DNA of 8,107 bases, taken from contig CAILWD010000222.1 in assembly GCA_903837815.1 (NCBI GenBank), positions 1 to 8,107 on the forward strand, written 5' to 3'. Both the position numbers and the translations under genes were made by a program. Below are positions 1 to 5,557 of the stretch, in pieces. The notes beneath the pieces were generated by a model. That model worked only from the letters and a program-made list of their open reading frames with translations, made no database searches and had not been told where the DNA came from. How positions within the stretch are numbered: position 1 is the stretch's first letter; each line of letters opens with the position of its first letter. This stretch comes from an uncultured Chloroflexota bacterium. GTDB lineage: Bacteria; Chloroflexota; Anaerolineae; Anaerolineales; Villigracilaceae.

Positions 1-479
1 CCTTCGCGGCGGTCGCCGAGGATGGGAATACCAGCATCCTTCAATTTTTGCGGATCGGAACGGTCAAGGTTTTCACTCTCCATCACCATGCGGACTCGCA
101 CTCCGCGATTATGGGCATCGAGCAAGGCGTCGCGGATACTGTTGAGGCTGAGGCTATAAATGGCAATATCCACCGACAGGCGGGCAGAGTCAATGGCGGC
201 GGCGAGGGGAGCGTCGATTCCGCCCGTTTTTTGAGATGCAAGCGGGCTTTGGGGATTTGTGAAATAAATTTGAATCCAGCCGCCATCCGCGCCGTAGCCT
301 GCTTCGAGCGGAATCGCCGTCAGCTTGAGCGGGATTGGGGTTGTCGAATCAGCCTCACCCGTTGTCAAATCTGGGGCGGCGGGAGAGACTGGCGGCGCAG
401 GATTCGCCGTCGGCGTGGAAAAGTCACATGCGGCAGAGAAAATAAACAAAACAAGCAGAAAGGCAAGCATTTTTTTCAT
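1..479 (-). CDS. Phospholipase-D-like (PLDc_2) lipoprotein, C-terminus cut off by window edge
   Basis: The visible 159 residues begin MKKMLAFLLVLFIFSAAC, a short basic start, a hydrophobic core and a cysteine at residue 18, which reads as a lipoprotein signal (the lipobox is imperfect: SAAC, with Ser rather than Leu at -3). A Pro/Thr/Ala-rich tether follows to about residue 55. Residues from about 75 on carry the N-terminal half of a PLD-fold domain: 'IDSARLSVDIAIYSLSLNSI' followed by 'RDALLDAHNRGVRVRMVMES', the strand-helix-strand pattern seen before the HxK motif in Nuc-like PLD proteins. The HKD catalytic motif lies beyond the edge and cannot be checked. The start ATG at 479 has GGAG seven bases upstream. 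It follows the hydrolase stop by 17 bases, so the two are probably co-transcribed. Family members act as nucleases or phospholipases outside the membrane; the substrate here is unknown. Confidence 0.8.
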   Translation of the reverse strand, partial: MKKMLAFLLVLFIFSAACDFSTPTANPAPPVSPAAPDLTTGEADSTTPIPLKLTAIPLEAGYGADGGWIQIYFTNPQSPLASQKTGGIDAPLAAAIDSARLSVDIAIYSLSLNSIRDALLDAHNRGVRVRMVMESENLDRSDPQKLKDAGIPILGDRRE

Positions 480-496
480 GGGATGTCTCCAATGCG

Positions 497-1312
497 TTAG
501 TCTAACACAAGGGGCGGGCATCTCATGGTGTCGGGGATTTGCGCTCCCAACAATTGGAGGATGGTGGGGGCAATCTGCAAATGCGAAACGATTTCACCTG
601 TATCGCCTTTCCCCTTGCGGGCTGGCTGGATGACGAAGAGCGGCACATCGCGCTGGTCTGAAGTTGTGCCACCGTGATTTCCGTCTGCATTGATGCCGTG
701 GTCGCCAGTGACAAAAATGGTATAACCGCGTTCGCGCCATTCGAGGATGAGCGGCGCAAGCCTCTTATCCTGATAGGTGGCGTGATTGCGGTATTCTTTT
801 GTGTCCGCGCCAAAGGTTTCTCCGTGATAATCCATACCCATGGGATGAAGCAGCAAATAATCGGGCGAGAACTTGCGAACGAGATGCGCGGCGGTGAAAA
901 ACAATTCGATGTCGGGGTATTCATCCTGACTATAAAACCGTCCATGCTGAATGGGGAGGGCTTCGTCGTCCACTTCGCGGTCATCGACGGGATCATACGG
1001 TGCGTGGTTATACAATTCCGATACCCAAAAATACGCCGCAGCCGCTGTGACTTTTCCTGCATCCGTGATGAGTTGAAAAATATTCGGCTTGTTCGAGCGC
1101 CGCAGAATCGTATTGGCAACAATGCCGTGTTCGCTGGAAATCAACCCGGTGTGGATGGTTTCATACATCGGGCGCGAGAGGCTGGGCAGTTCGCCGATGA
1201 TTTTATACAGGCTCGCCTGTCTGGTTTCCACCAGATGACCGAGAAAGCCCATGTTGGCTTTTGCCACGTCGTAGCGCAGGGCGTCGGAAAGGATGAGGAT
1301 GACTTTGTTCAT
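497..1312 (-). CDS. Alkaline-phosphatase-superfamily hydrolase (type I phosphodiesterase / nucleotide pyrophosphatase-like)
   Basis: 271 residues with no signal peptide, so probably cytoplasmic. Superfamily landmarks are visible in order: 'VILILSDALRYD' with metal ligand D10; 'ELPSLSRPMYETIHTG' with a probable nucleophile S46 where eukaryotic NPPs have Thr; 'SSEHGIV' at 59-65; 'HPMGMDYHGETFG' at 156-168 with D161; 'VTGDHG' with D204 and H205; and a late 'NHGG' with H213. This set predicts a two-metal phospho- or sulfo-ester hydrolase. Known relatives include nucleotide pyrophosphatases, phosphonoacetate hydrolase and phosphopentomutase-like enzymes; which reaction is catalysed cannot be told. 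The usual DxxGH motif reads DYHGE here, which is odd. I chose ATG 1312 because GGAG lies eight bases upstream. A TTG 18 bases earlier would put the coding start inside the upstream terminator tail. The gene sits directly behind the ABC importer operon and ahead of the PLD-like lipoprotein. Confidence 0.85.
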   Translation of the reverse strand: MNKVILILSDALRYDVAKANMGFLGHLVETRQASLYKIIGELPSLSRPMYETIHTGLISSEHGIVANTILRRSNKPNIFQLITDAGKVTAAAAYFWVSELYNHAPYDPVDDREVDDEALPIQHGRFYSQDEYPDIELFFTAAHLVRKFSPDYLLLHPMGMDYHGETFGADTKEYRNHATYQDKRLAPLILEWRERGYTIFVTGDHGINADGNHGGTTSDQRDVPLFVIQPARKGKGDTGEIVSHLQIAPTILQLLGAQIPDTMRCPPLVLD

Positions 1313-1328
1313 ATTTTTTGCTCCAAAC

Positions 1329-1371
1329 AAAAAACGGTTCGGGAGGCTGAATTCAACCGCCGAACCGTTTT
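1329..1371 (-). terminator. Rho-independent terminator of the ABC importer operon
   Basis: Positions 1331-1342 (AAAACGGTTCGG) and 1360-1371 (CCGAACCGTTTT) form a perfect 12-bp stem with a 17-base loop. Read on the minus strand, the stem runs into six T residues (1334-1329). It begins 16 bases beyond the ATPase stop codon. The plus-strand side has only four T, all within the stem, so it works mainly for minus-strand transcripts. Only four bases separate the T-run from the GGAG of the hydrolase gene. Confidence 0.9.
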
Positions 1372-1386
1372 CAAGGAAATGGCATA

Positions 1387-2448
1387 CTATTCGCTTAACA
1401 CCAGCACCGCTTCCTTCGAACAGGTGACCTGGTCCTTGTTGCCAATCTTCGGCAATTCGAGGAACGGGTTATTGAAGGTGTCCATGTTGAATTTGGTGTC
1501 ACCGATCTTCACTTGAATCCGAACCACCGCGCCGAGGAAGGTGATGTTCTCGATGGTGCAATCCAAAACATTATCCTTCTTGATTTCGGACGCGAAGCTG
1601 AATCGCTCCGGACGGACTGAGAACTTGACCTGGTCGCCCTTCTTTCTGTCATGCAAATTGGCGGATACAAGCTGCACACCGTCCATCTTGAGGATGCCTT
1701 TTTCGGGGTCAACCACTTCGGCAGACGCTGTATTCAACGTCCCAACGAAGTTAGCGACAAAGGCGGTCTGGGGGAAGTTATACACCTCGAAGGGGCTGCC
1801 GACCTGCTCGATCTTGCCTTCATACATGACAACGATGCGGTCGGAAATGGAGAGCGCTTCTTCCTGGTCGTGGGTGACGAAAATGGCGGTGATACCCAAT
1901 TTCTTTTGAATGGCGCGAATTTCCGAGCGGAGGGAGACGCGGATCTTTGCGTCAAGCGCCGAAAGCGGCTCATCGAGCAGGAGCACCTGGGGATGATTCG
2001 CCAACGCGCGCGCCAGCGCCACGCGCTGCTGCTGTCCACCCGAAAGTTGGTACGGGTATTTATTGGCATGTTGTTCGAGATGGATCAAAGCCAGCATCTC
2101 GGAAACACGCTGCTTGATCATATCCTCAGACTGCTTGCGGATGCGCAACCCAAAACCAATGTTCTGGGAAACGGTCATGTTGGGAAACAGCGCATAAGCC
2201 TGAAAGATCATGCCCACATTGCGCTGGTTGGGAGCGTTATTGGTGATATCGGTCCCATTGATGGTGATGGTTCCAGATGTGGGGGTCTCGAAGCCCGCGA
2301 TCATGCGAAGAGTGGTTGTTTTGCCGCAGCCCGATGGCCCTAGAAACGAGACGAATTCGCCCTGTTGCACATCGAGGTTAAAATTCTCCACCACTGTCGT
2401 TCCGCCAAACGCTTTGGAAATATTCGTAAGTTTTAGGTGTGTCGTCAT
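1387..2448 (-). CDS. ABC importer ATP-binding protein (PotA/FbpC/PhnT-type, with TOBE region)
   Basis: 353 residues, the normal length for this class. The nucleotide-binding domain shows Walker A GPSGCGKTT at 37-45, Q-loop Q83 in 'IFQAYALFP', signature LSGGQQQR at 135-142, Walker B LLLDEP at 156-161 with D159 and E160, the D-loop SALD, and H-loop H193 in 'VTHDQEEA'. Residues from about 235 to the end are a TOBE-like C-terminal region ('VKFSVRPERFSF' near 274-285), typical of importers of polyamines, ferric iron, thiamine or 2-aminoethylphosphonate and of sugar importers. It powers the two permeases encoded just upstream by ATP hydrolysis on the cytoplasmic face. The start is ATG 2448, with GAGG nine bases upstream and 22 bases after the permease stop. 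An in-frame extension to 2511 would overlap that permease and is not used. The last gene before the operon terminator; stop codon TAG. Confidence 0.95.
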   Translation of the reverse strand: MTTHLKLTNISKAFGGTTVVENFNLDVQQGEFVSFLGPSGCGKTTTLRMIAGFETPTSGTITINGTDITNNAPNQRNVGMIFQAYALFPNMTVSQNIGFGLRIRKQSEDMIKQRVSEMLALIHLEQHANKYPYQLSGGQQQRVALARALANHPQVLLLDEPLSALDAKIRVSLRSEIRAIQKKLGITAIFVTHDQEEALSISDRIVVMYEGKIEQVGSPFEVYNFPQTAFVANFVGTLNTASAEVVDPEKGILKMDGVQLVSANLHDRKKGDQVKFSVRPERFSFASEIKKDNVLDCTIENITFLGAVVRIQVKIGDTKFNMDTFNNPFLELPKIGNKDQVTCSKEAVLVLSE

Positions 2449-2470
2449 ATTTATTTTCCTCGGGTTGTAT

Positions 2471-3250
2471 TTAGTGTCCGCCAGTGACCTGGGCCTGCTC
2501 ACCGCCACCAATCAACTGGATGATACCCATACAAGCCCAAATGAGGGCAAAGCTGATGATCGTCGCCGCAGCCGGTTCGTATGCTTTATTTTGTATCAAC
2601 AAGGCAATGTAAGGGGCGAACGCAGGTTTGGCAAGATACTGGGCCAGTGTATATTCGCCCATGACAATGGCGAAACTCAGGAAGGCGCCGCTGAGAATCG
2701 AAATGCGAATATTCGGGAAAATAACCCGAAAGAGAATGGTTCCCCACCCGGCACCCAGGCTTTGCGCGGCTTCAGTCAGCGTCTGGACGTCAATGGCGCG
2801 CAAGCCTGTATCAATGGCGCGATACATGTACGGCATGGAAAGCACCGTATACCCCGCCACCAGCAACGCCGGGCTGTCCACGATCAACAGCGGCGGCTGG
2901 CTGTAGGTCCGCACCAGACCAAAGACATATACAATCGCTGGAACCACAAACGGAAGCAGGGTGATAAATTCTACGGCAGGGCGAAACGCAGGTACTTTCA
3001 AACGCACCCAATAGGCTGTGGGGACGAAAAGCAGGATGGCGACAAGGATGGTGAGCACCGCCCATAAAACCGACGATGGAAACTTTAGCTGGAAGGCCGG
3101 GTCGGAAAACACATTTACATAGGCTTTGAAACCAAGGTGACCCTTTTCAGCGCGCAACGAAAAGAAGAAGGTGGCCAGAAGCGGCAGGAAGAAATACAAG
3201 ACGCCGAGGATCATCCAAAACCAGGACCAGATTACGCCAGTACGTCTCAT
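2471..3250 (-). CDS. ABC importer permease, second subunit (PotC/PhnV-like)
   Basis: 259 residues of mostly hydrophobic sequence with about six predicted membrane helices: roughly 10-30, 62-80, 95-113, 127-143, 183-205 and 228-247. The cytoplasmic EAA loop 'EAAQSLGAGWGTILFRVIFP' at 160-179 is the coupling segment that docks on the ATPase, and identifies a binding-protein-dependent permease (PF00528). The start is ATG 3250: it overlaps the TGA of the preceding permease as ATGA and has AGGTGG five bases upstream. A GTG nine bases earlier lies too close to that Shine-Dalgarno to be used. The overlap suggests translational coupling and equal amounts of the two permeases. The C-terminal tail after residue 247 is short and polar (GGGEQAQVTGGH). 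Substrate not deducible from the permease. Confidence 0.93.
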   Translation of the reverse strand: MRRTGVIWSWFWMILGVLYFFLPLLATFFFSLRAEKGHLGFKAYVNVFSDPAFQLKFPSSVLWAVLTILVAILLFVPTAYWVRLKVPAFRPAVEFITLLPFVVPAIVYVFGLVRTYSQPPLLIVDSPALLVAGYTVLSMPYMYRAIDTGLRAIDVQTLTEAAQSLGAGWGTILFRVIFPNIRISILSGAFLSFAIVMGEYTLAQYLAKPAFAPYIALLIQNKAYEPAAATIISFALIWACMGIIQLIGGGEQAQVTGGH

Positions 3251-4149
3251 TTCAACCACCTTTCGGCCCTGCGTTGAAGTATTGTATAAACCGTCATTAC
3301 CACAGTCATGACAATCACCATGCCAAAGGCAACGGCATATCCCAAACCGGGATCCCCCAACACGTCACCTCGCAACTGCGCGCCGATCACGATTGTCGCC
3401 AGGTTTATGGACGACCCACCCGTAAGCGCCACAGCCGTGGCAAAGGCACCAAACGCATTACCAAAGAGCAGGATCATCGAACCCATGAGCGATGGCAACA
3501 AAATGGGAAAAGCCACATATCTCCAGTATTGGAACGTGCTGGCTCCCAGGTTTTCCGAAGCCTCGACCCATTCGCGCCGCAGTCCGTCGATTGCGGGTGT
3601 GATGATCAACACCATCAGCGGGAATTGAAAATACATGTACACGATGCTCAATCCCCAAAACTTATACAGCGTAAAGCCCTGACTGTAGATATTAAACCCC
3701 GCCGCTTTAAACCACCCAGTCAACATGCCTGTGGGACTCAGCAAAGCGATAAATGCGAACGCCAGCGGGATGCCCGCAAAGTTGGAAGCAACGCCGCTGA
3801 AAGTCGCCAGGCTGGTGCGCATGAAGCGGGGGAGACCGCCTCGAATGGAGGAGTATGCCAGCAAAAAGCCGAAAATCCCCCCTCCCAATGCTGTCACAAC
3901 GCTGATCTTGATGCTCATCCAATATGCGCCCAAAACGTACGGGTCGCTCGCCAGGTTGAGCATGTTGCGAAAGGTGAATTCACCTGTTTCAGCGTCGAGA
4001 AAGGAGCGAATCACAATGGTCGACGATGGGTACAGCAGGAATAAAAGGGCGAACACAAAGAACGGCATGACACCAAGCCATGCCAAAGGCAATTTGGGGA
4101 GGGCAGGACGCGCTTTTGGCGCGTCCTGCATGATGGTAGCTTGTGACAC
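3247..4149 (-). CDS. ABC importer permease, first subunit (PotB/PhnU-like)
   Basis: 300 residues. A polar N-terminal tail of about 20 residues is followed by around six membrane helices, roughly 24-46, 78-102, 118-138, 163-184, 222-243 and 268-290. The EAA loop is 'EASENLGASTFQYWRYVAFP' at 196-215. This length and layout fit the PotB/FbpB class, partner of the next permease. Start choice: GTG 4149 has AAAGG with an eight-base spacer. GTG 4155 is only two bases from that Shine-Dalgarno, and ATG 4131 has none, so 4149 is preferred but the exact start is uncertain. The gene starts 14 bases after the binding-protein stop, and its first codons are embedded in two strong hairpins described separately. 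Its TGA overlaps the start of the second permease. Confidence 0.93.
   Translation of the reverse strand: MSQATIMQDAPKARPALPKLPLAWLGVMPFFVFALLFLLYPSSTIVIRSFLDAETGEFTFRNMLNLASDPYVLGAYWMSIKISVVTALGGGIFGFLLAYSSIRGGLPRFMRTSLATFSGVASNFAGIPLAFAFIALLSPTGMLTGWFKAAGFNIYSQGFTLYKFWGLSIVYMYFQFPLMVLIITPAIDGLRREWVEASENLGASTFQYWRYVAFPILLPSLMGSMILLFGNAFGAFATAVALTGGSSINLATIVIGAQLRGDVLGDPGLGYAVAFGMVIVMTVVMTVYTILQRRAERWLK
4103..4129 (-). promoter_or_regulatory. 11-bp GC-rich hairpin inside the first codons of the first permease
   Basis: Positions 4103-4113 (GCAGGACGCGC) and 4119-4129 (GCGCGTCCTGC) are perfect inverted copies with a five-base loop. In the transcript this is a very stable stem over codons 7 to 16 of the permease. 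No T-run follows, so it is not a terminator. Such a structure could slow early elongation or protect the 3' end of the upstream binding-protein message. The role is inference. Confidence 0.6.
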
Positions 4150-4157
4150 AGTCACAA
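4141..4157 (-). promoter_or_regulatory. 7-bp hairpin with the permease start codon in its loop
   Basis: On the minus strand TTGTGAC and GTCACAA flank the three bases TGT (4157-4141). The preferred GTG start (4149-4147) occupies the loop and the first base of the 3' arm, and the AAAGG Shine-Dalgarno (4162-4158) abuts the 5' arm. The arms also make a TGTGA-N5-TCACA dyad, resembling a CRP-type half-site pair but one base short of the usual N6 spacing. An RNA role in limiting initiation is more plausible at this location than an operator. Confidence 0.5.
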
Positions 4158-4163
4158 CCTTTG

Positions 4164-5378
4164 CTATTTAACTTCGATACCGACAGTGGCGTCCCAACCA
4201 GTCTTGATGGCTTCCTTGGCCTTTGTAAGTTGTTCTGGGCTGGGGGAGACCGCCGAAGCATAGGCGCTGGATGCAGGCAATTTGGCTTTCAGGTCATCAG
4301 GAATGACACCGCGGGCTTCCATATCCGCCTGATGAACGCCATGAGCATAGCCCTTCATCCACGCCAGTTGGCCAGCATCCGAATGGATGACTTCCATCCA
4401 CAATTTGGCGCAGTTGGGGTGCGGGGCGTAGGCACTGATCGCCTGAACGTACATGCTGGCGATGGTCGGGTTTGGATAGGTGACCGACAGTTCAGGATTG
4501 CCGGCGAGGGAATCCTTGTCGCCAAACGCATTGTAGTCCCATGCCAAAACAATGGGAGTCGCGCCCTGGGCAATGGTTCCAACTTTGGCGATCACCGGTA
4601 CAAAGTTGCCAGCTTCATTCAATTTCTTGAAGAAATCGAGGCCGGGCTGAATATCATCAAGGGAACCGCCATTGTACAGGGAGGCAGCGTAGACAGACTG
4701 AATAGCCTGGTTCGAGCTGCGGGGGTCGCCGGTCAGGGCAACCTGTCCCTTGTATTCGGGCTTGAGCAGGTCTTCCCAATTCTGCGGGACGTTCGTCACC
4801 ACGGCAGTGTTGACTTCAAGCGCCATCACGCCATAGTAGCCGCCGATCCATAAGCCTTCAGGATCCTTGGAGGGCAAGCCGAGGATGGTATCCGGAATGG
4901 CATCCCAATTGGAAACCTTATATGGTTGGTATAACCCGGCATCGATACCCTGTTGTCCATAAGCATAGCCAACGTCAACAATATCGGGAGCCTGGGGTCC
5001 CATATTGCCTTTGTTTGCTTCAATGGCCGCAAGTTCATCAGCGGAGCCGGCGTTCTCATCAAGAGAATTGATCTCGACACCGGATACTTTCTTGAATATC
5101 TCGAAGATCTCGCCATAGTTGGCCCAACTCGCCGGGGTAGCGATAATGGTAACCATGCCTTCCTTCTGGCAGGCGGCAACCAAATCAGCCATCGGGTCGG
5201 CAGCCATAGGGGCTTCGGTCGCCGCAGGCGCTTCGGCAGCGGGAGCTTCAGCGGCAGGCGCTTCGGCAGCGGGGGCCTCGGGGGCAACAGGGGCGGCTCC
5301 TCCGCCACAGGCAGCCAATAAAGTGGCGGCAATCACGAACAGAGCAAACACTTGAAAAGCAAACTTTTTAGTACGCAT
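4164..5378 (-). CDS. ABC importer substrate-binding lipoprotein (SBP_bac_6/8, PotD/AfuA/PhnS-like)
   Basis: 404 residues. Signal peptide 1-23 with lipobox LAAC and lipidated C24, followed by GGG and a low-complexity Ala/Pro/Glu tether to about residue 62. The rest is a two-lobed periplasmic-binding fold: 'GMVTIIATPASWANYGEIFE' at 74-93, 'APDIVDVGYAYG' at 130-141, 'GYYGVMALEVNT' at 180-191, 'WEDLLKPEYKGQVALTGDPR' at 201-220, and 'GATPIVLAWDYNAF' at 272-285. The 'LLKPEYKG' turn is typical of the ferric, polyamine and 2-aminoethylphosphonate binders; I cannot fix the ligand. The start is ATG 5378, preceded by AAAGGAG with an 11-base spacer; an upstream in-frame TTG at 5435 lacks a suitably spaced Shine-Dalgarno and would spoil the signal peptide. 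It is the first gene of the operon, under the promoter at 5482-5510. Stop codon TAG. Confidence 0.93.
   Translation of the reverse strand: MRTKKFAFQVFALFVIAATLLAACGGGAAPVAPEAPAAEAPAAEAPAAEAPAATEAPMAADPMADLVAACQKEGMVTIIATPASWANYGEIFEIFKKVSGVEINSLDENAGSADELAAIEANKGNMGPQAPDIVDVGYAYGQQGIDAGLYQPYKVSNWDAIPDTILGLPSKDPEGLWIGGYYGVMALEVNTAVVTNVPQNWEDLLKPEYKGQVALTGDPRSSNQAIQSVYAASLYNGGSLDDIQPGLDFFKKLNEAGNFVPVIAKVGTIAQGATPIVLAWDYNAFGDKDSLAGNPELSVTYPNPTIASMYVQAISAYAPHPNCAKLWMEVIHSDAGQLAWMKGYAHGVHQADMEARGVIPDDLKAKLPASSAYASAVSPSPEQLTKAKEAIKTGWDATVGIEVK
5217..5276 (-). repeat. Tandem APAAE repeat in the lipoprotein tether
   Basis: Four 15-base units encode APAAE, APAAE, APAAE, APAAT at residues 35-54 of the binding protein. 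Codon choice alternates: units 1 and 3 end in GCT GCC GAA after a CCC proline codon, while units 2 and 4 begin GCG CCT. This suggests a 30-base unit was duplicated. The tether holds the binding domain away from the membrane and its length can be expected to vary by slippage. Confidence 0.85.
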
Positions 5379-5475
5379 TTTCTTTCTCACTCCTTTATGA
5401 TTTTTTAATTGATTGACCGAACCGACAAAGAGCAACGTATATTTTTTCTAGCACCTCCATTTCTGTTAACACAGC
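5379..5475 (-). other. 5' untranslated leader of the ABC importer operon
   Basis: About 97 bases between the inferred transcription start and the binding-protein ATG. It contains the operon Shine-Dalgarno AAAGGAG (5396-5390) and a second, strong GGAGG at 5458-5454 that has no ATG, GTG or TTG at normal spacing. A possible 21-codon reading frame (ATG 5460 to TAA 5395; MEVLEKIYVALCRFGQSIKK plus a final Ser) ends inside the real Shine-Dalgarno, but its own ATG has no ribosome-binding site. I recognise no riboswitch. The start point is estimated from the -10 box, not observed. Confidence 0.4.
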
Positions 5476-5482
5476 GTTAACA
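5464..5482 (-). promoter_or_regulatory. Perfect TGTTAAC dyad across the inferred transcription start
   Basis: TGTTAAC and GTTAACA flank five bases, giving a 19-base perfect dyad centred at 5473. It begins at the last base of the -10 hexamer and covers the expected +1. This is a typical place for a repressor to block transcription. It could also form an RNA hairpin if transcription begins upstream of it. The binding protein is unknown. Confidence 0.55.
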
Positions 5483-5510
5483 TTTTAGCATCATCAATAT
5501 TCAAAGTCAA
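5482..5510 (-). promoter_or_regulatory. Sigma-70-type promoter of the ABC importer operon
   Basis: On the minus strand TTGACT (5510-5505) is followed after exactly 17 bases by TAAAAT (5487-5482), with TGC just before it as in an extended -10 element. Transcription would start near 5475, about 97 bases before the binding-protein ATG. It is the best promoter match I see in the window, lying between the Pit gene and the ABC operon. Confidence 0.8.
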
Positions 5511-5527
5511 ACTTTGAATATTTCAAA
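5496..5527. promoter_or_regulatory. Two overlapping perfect dyads on the -35 region (probable operator)
   Basis: Dyad A spans 5496-5522: arms AATATTCAAAGT and ACTTTGAATATT with a three-base spacer, centred at 5509 inside the -35 hexamer. Dyad B spans 5513-5527: TTTGAAT and ATTTCAAA-type arms that make a perfect 15-base palindrome centred at 5520. The two share a TTTGAA half-site and their centres are 11 bases apart, about one helical turn. No T-run follows on the minus strand, which argues against a terminator for the Pit unit. The regulator is not in view. Confidence 0.65.
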
Positions 5528-5557
5528 ATAAGCGCCGCGACGTTGGAAACATGGACG

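Noticed and set aside
674..1516. Long plus-strand open frame (280 codons) opposite the hydrolase gene and the end of the ATPase gene
   Set aside because: It crosses the operon terminator and two genes with clear family motifs on the other strand, and its translation resembles no family. It is an antisense shadow, as are the other plus-strand frames such as 1651-2343, 4143-4853 and 5780-6472.
2449..2511. N-terminal extension of the ATPase (21 extra residues)
   Set aside because: It would overlap the permease end, the family normally begins close to the chosen Met, and a good GAGG lies just upstream of ATG 2448.
4142..4156. CRP/FNR-like operator TGTGA-N5-TCACA
   Set aside because: The spacer is five rather than six bases and the site lies at an internal gene start far from the promoter; an RNA hairpin explains it better.
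5379..5435. TTG start giving 19 more residues to the binding protein
   Set aside because: It would place a charged stretch before the signal peptide, has no Shine-Dalgarno at workable distance, and would bury the strong AAAGGAG inside the gene.
5496..5522. Terminator for the Pit gene
   Set aside because: The 12-bp stem is AT-rich, has no T-run on the minus strand, and its centre coincides with the -35 box of the next operon, so an operator is more likely.
5523..5557. Weak hairpin AGCGTC/GGCGCT followed by TTATTTT after the Pit stop
   Set aside because: Only six pairs including a G-U and a long loop; not strong enough to list as a terminator.
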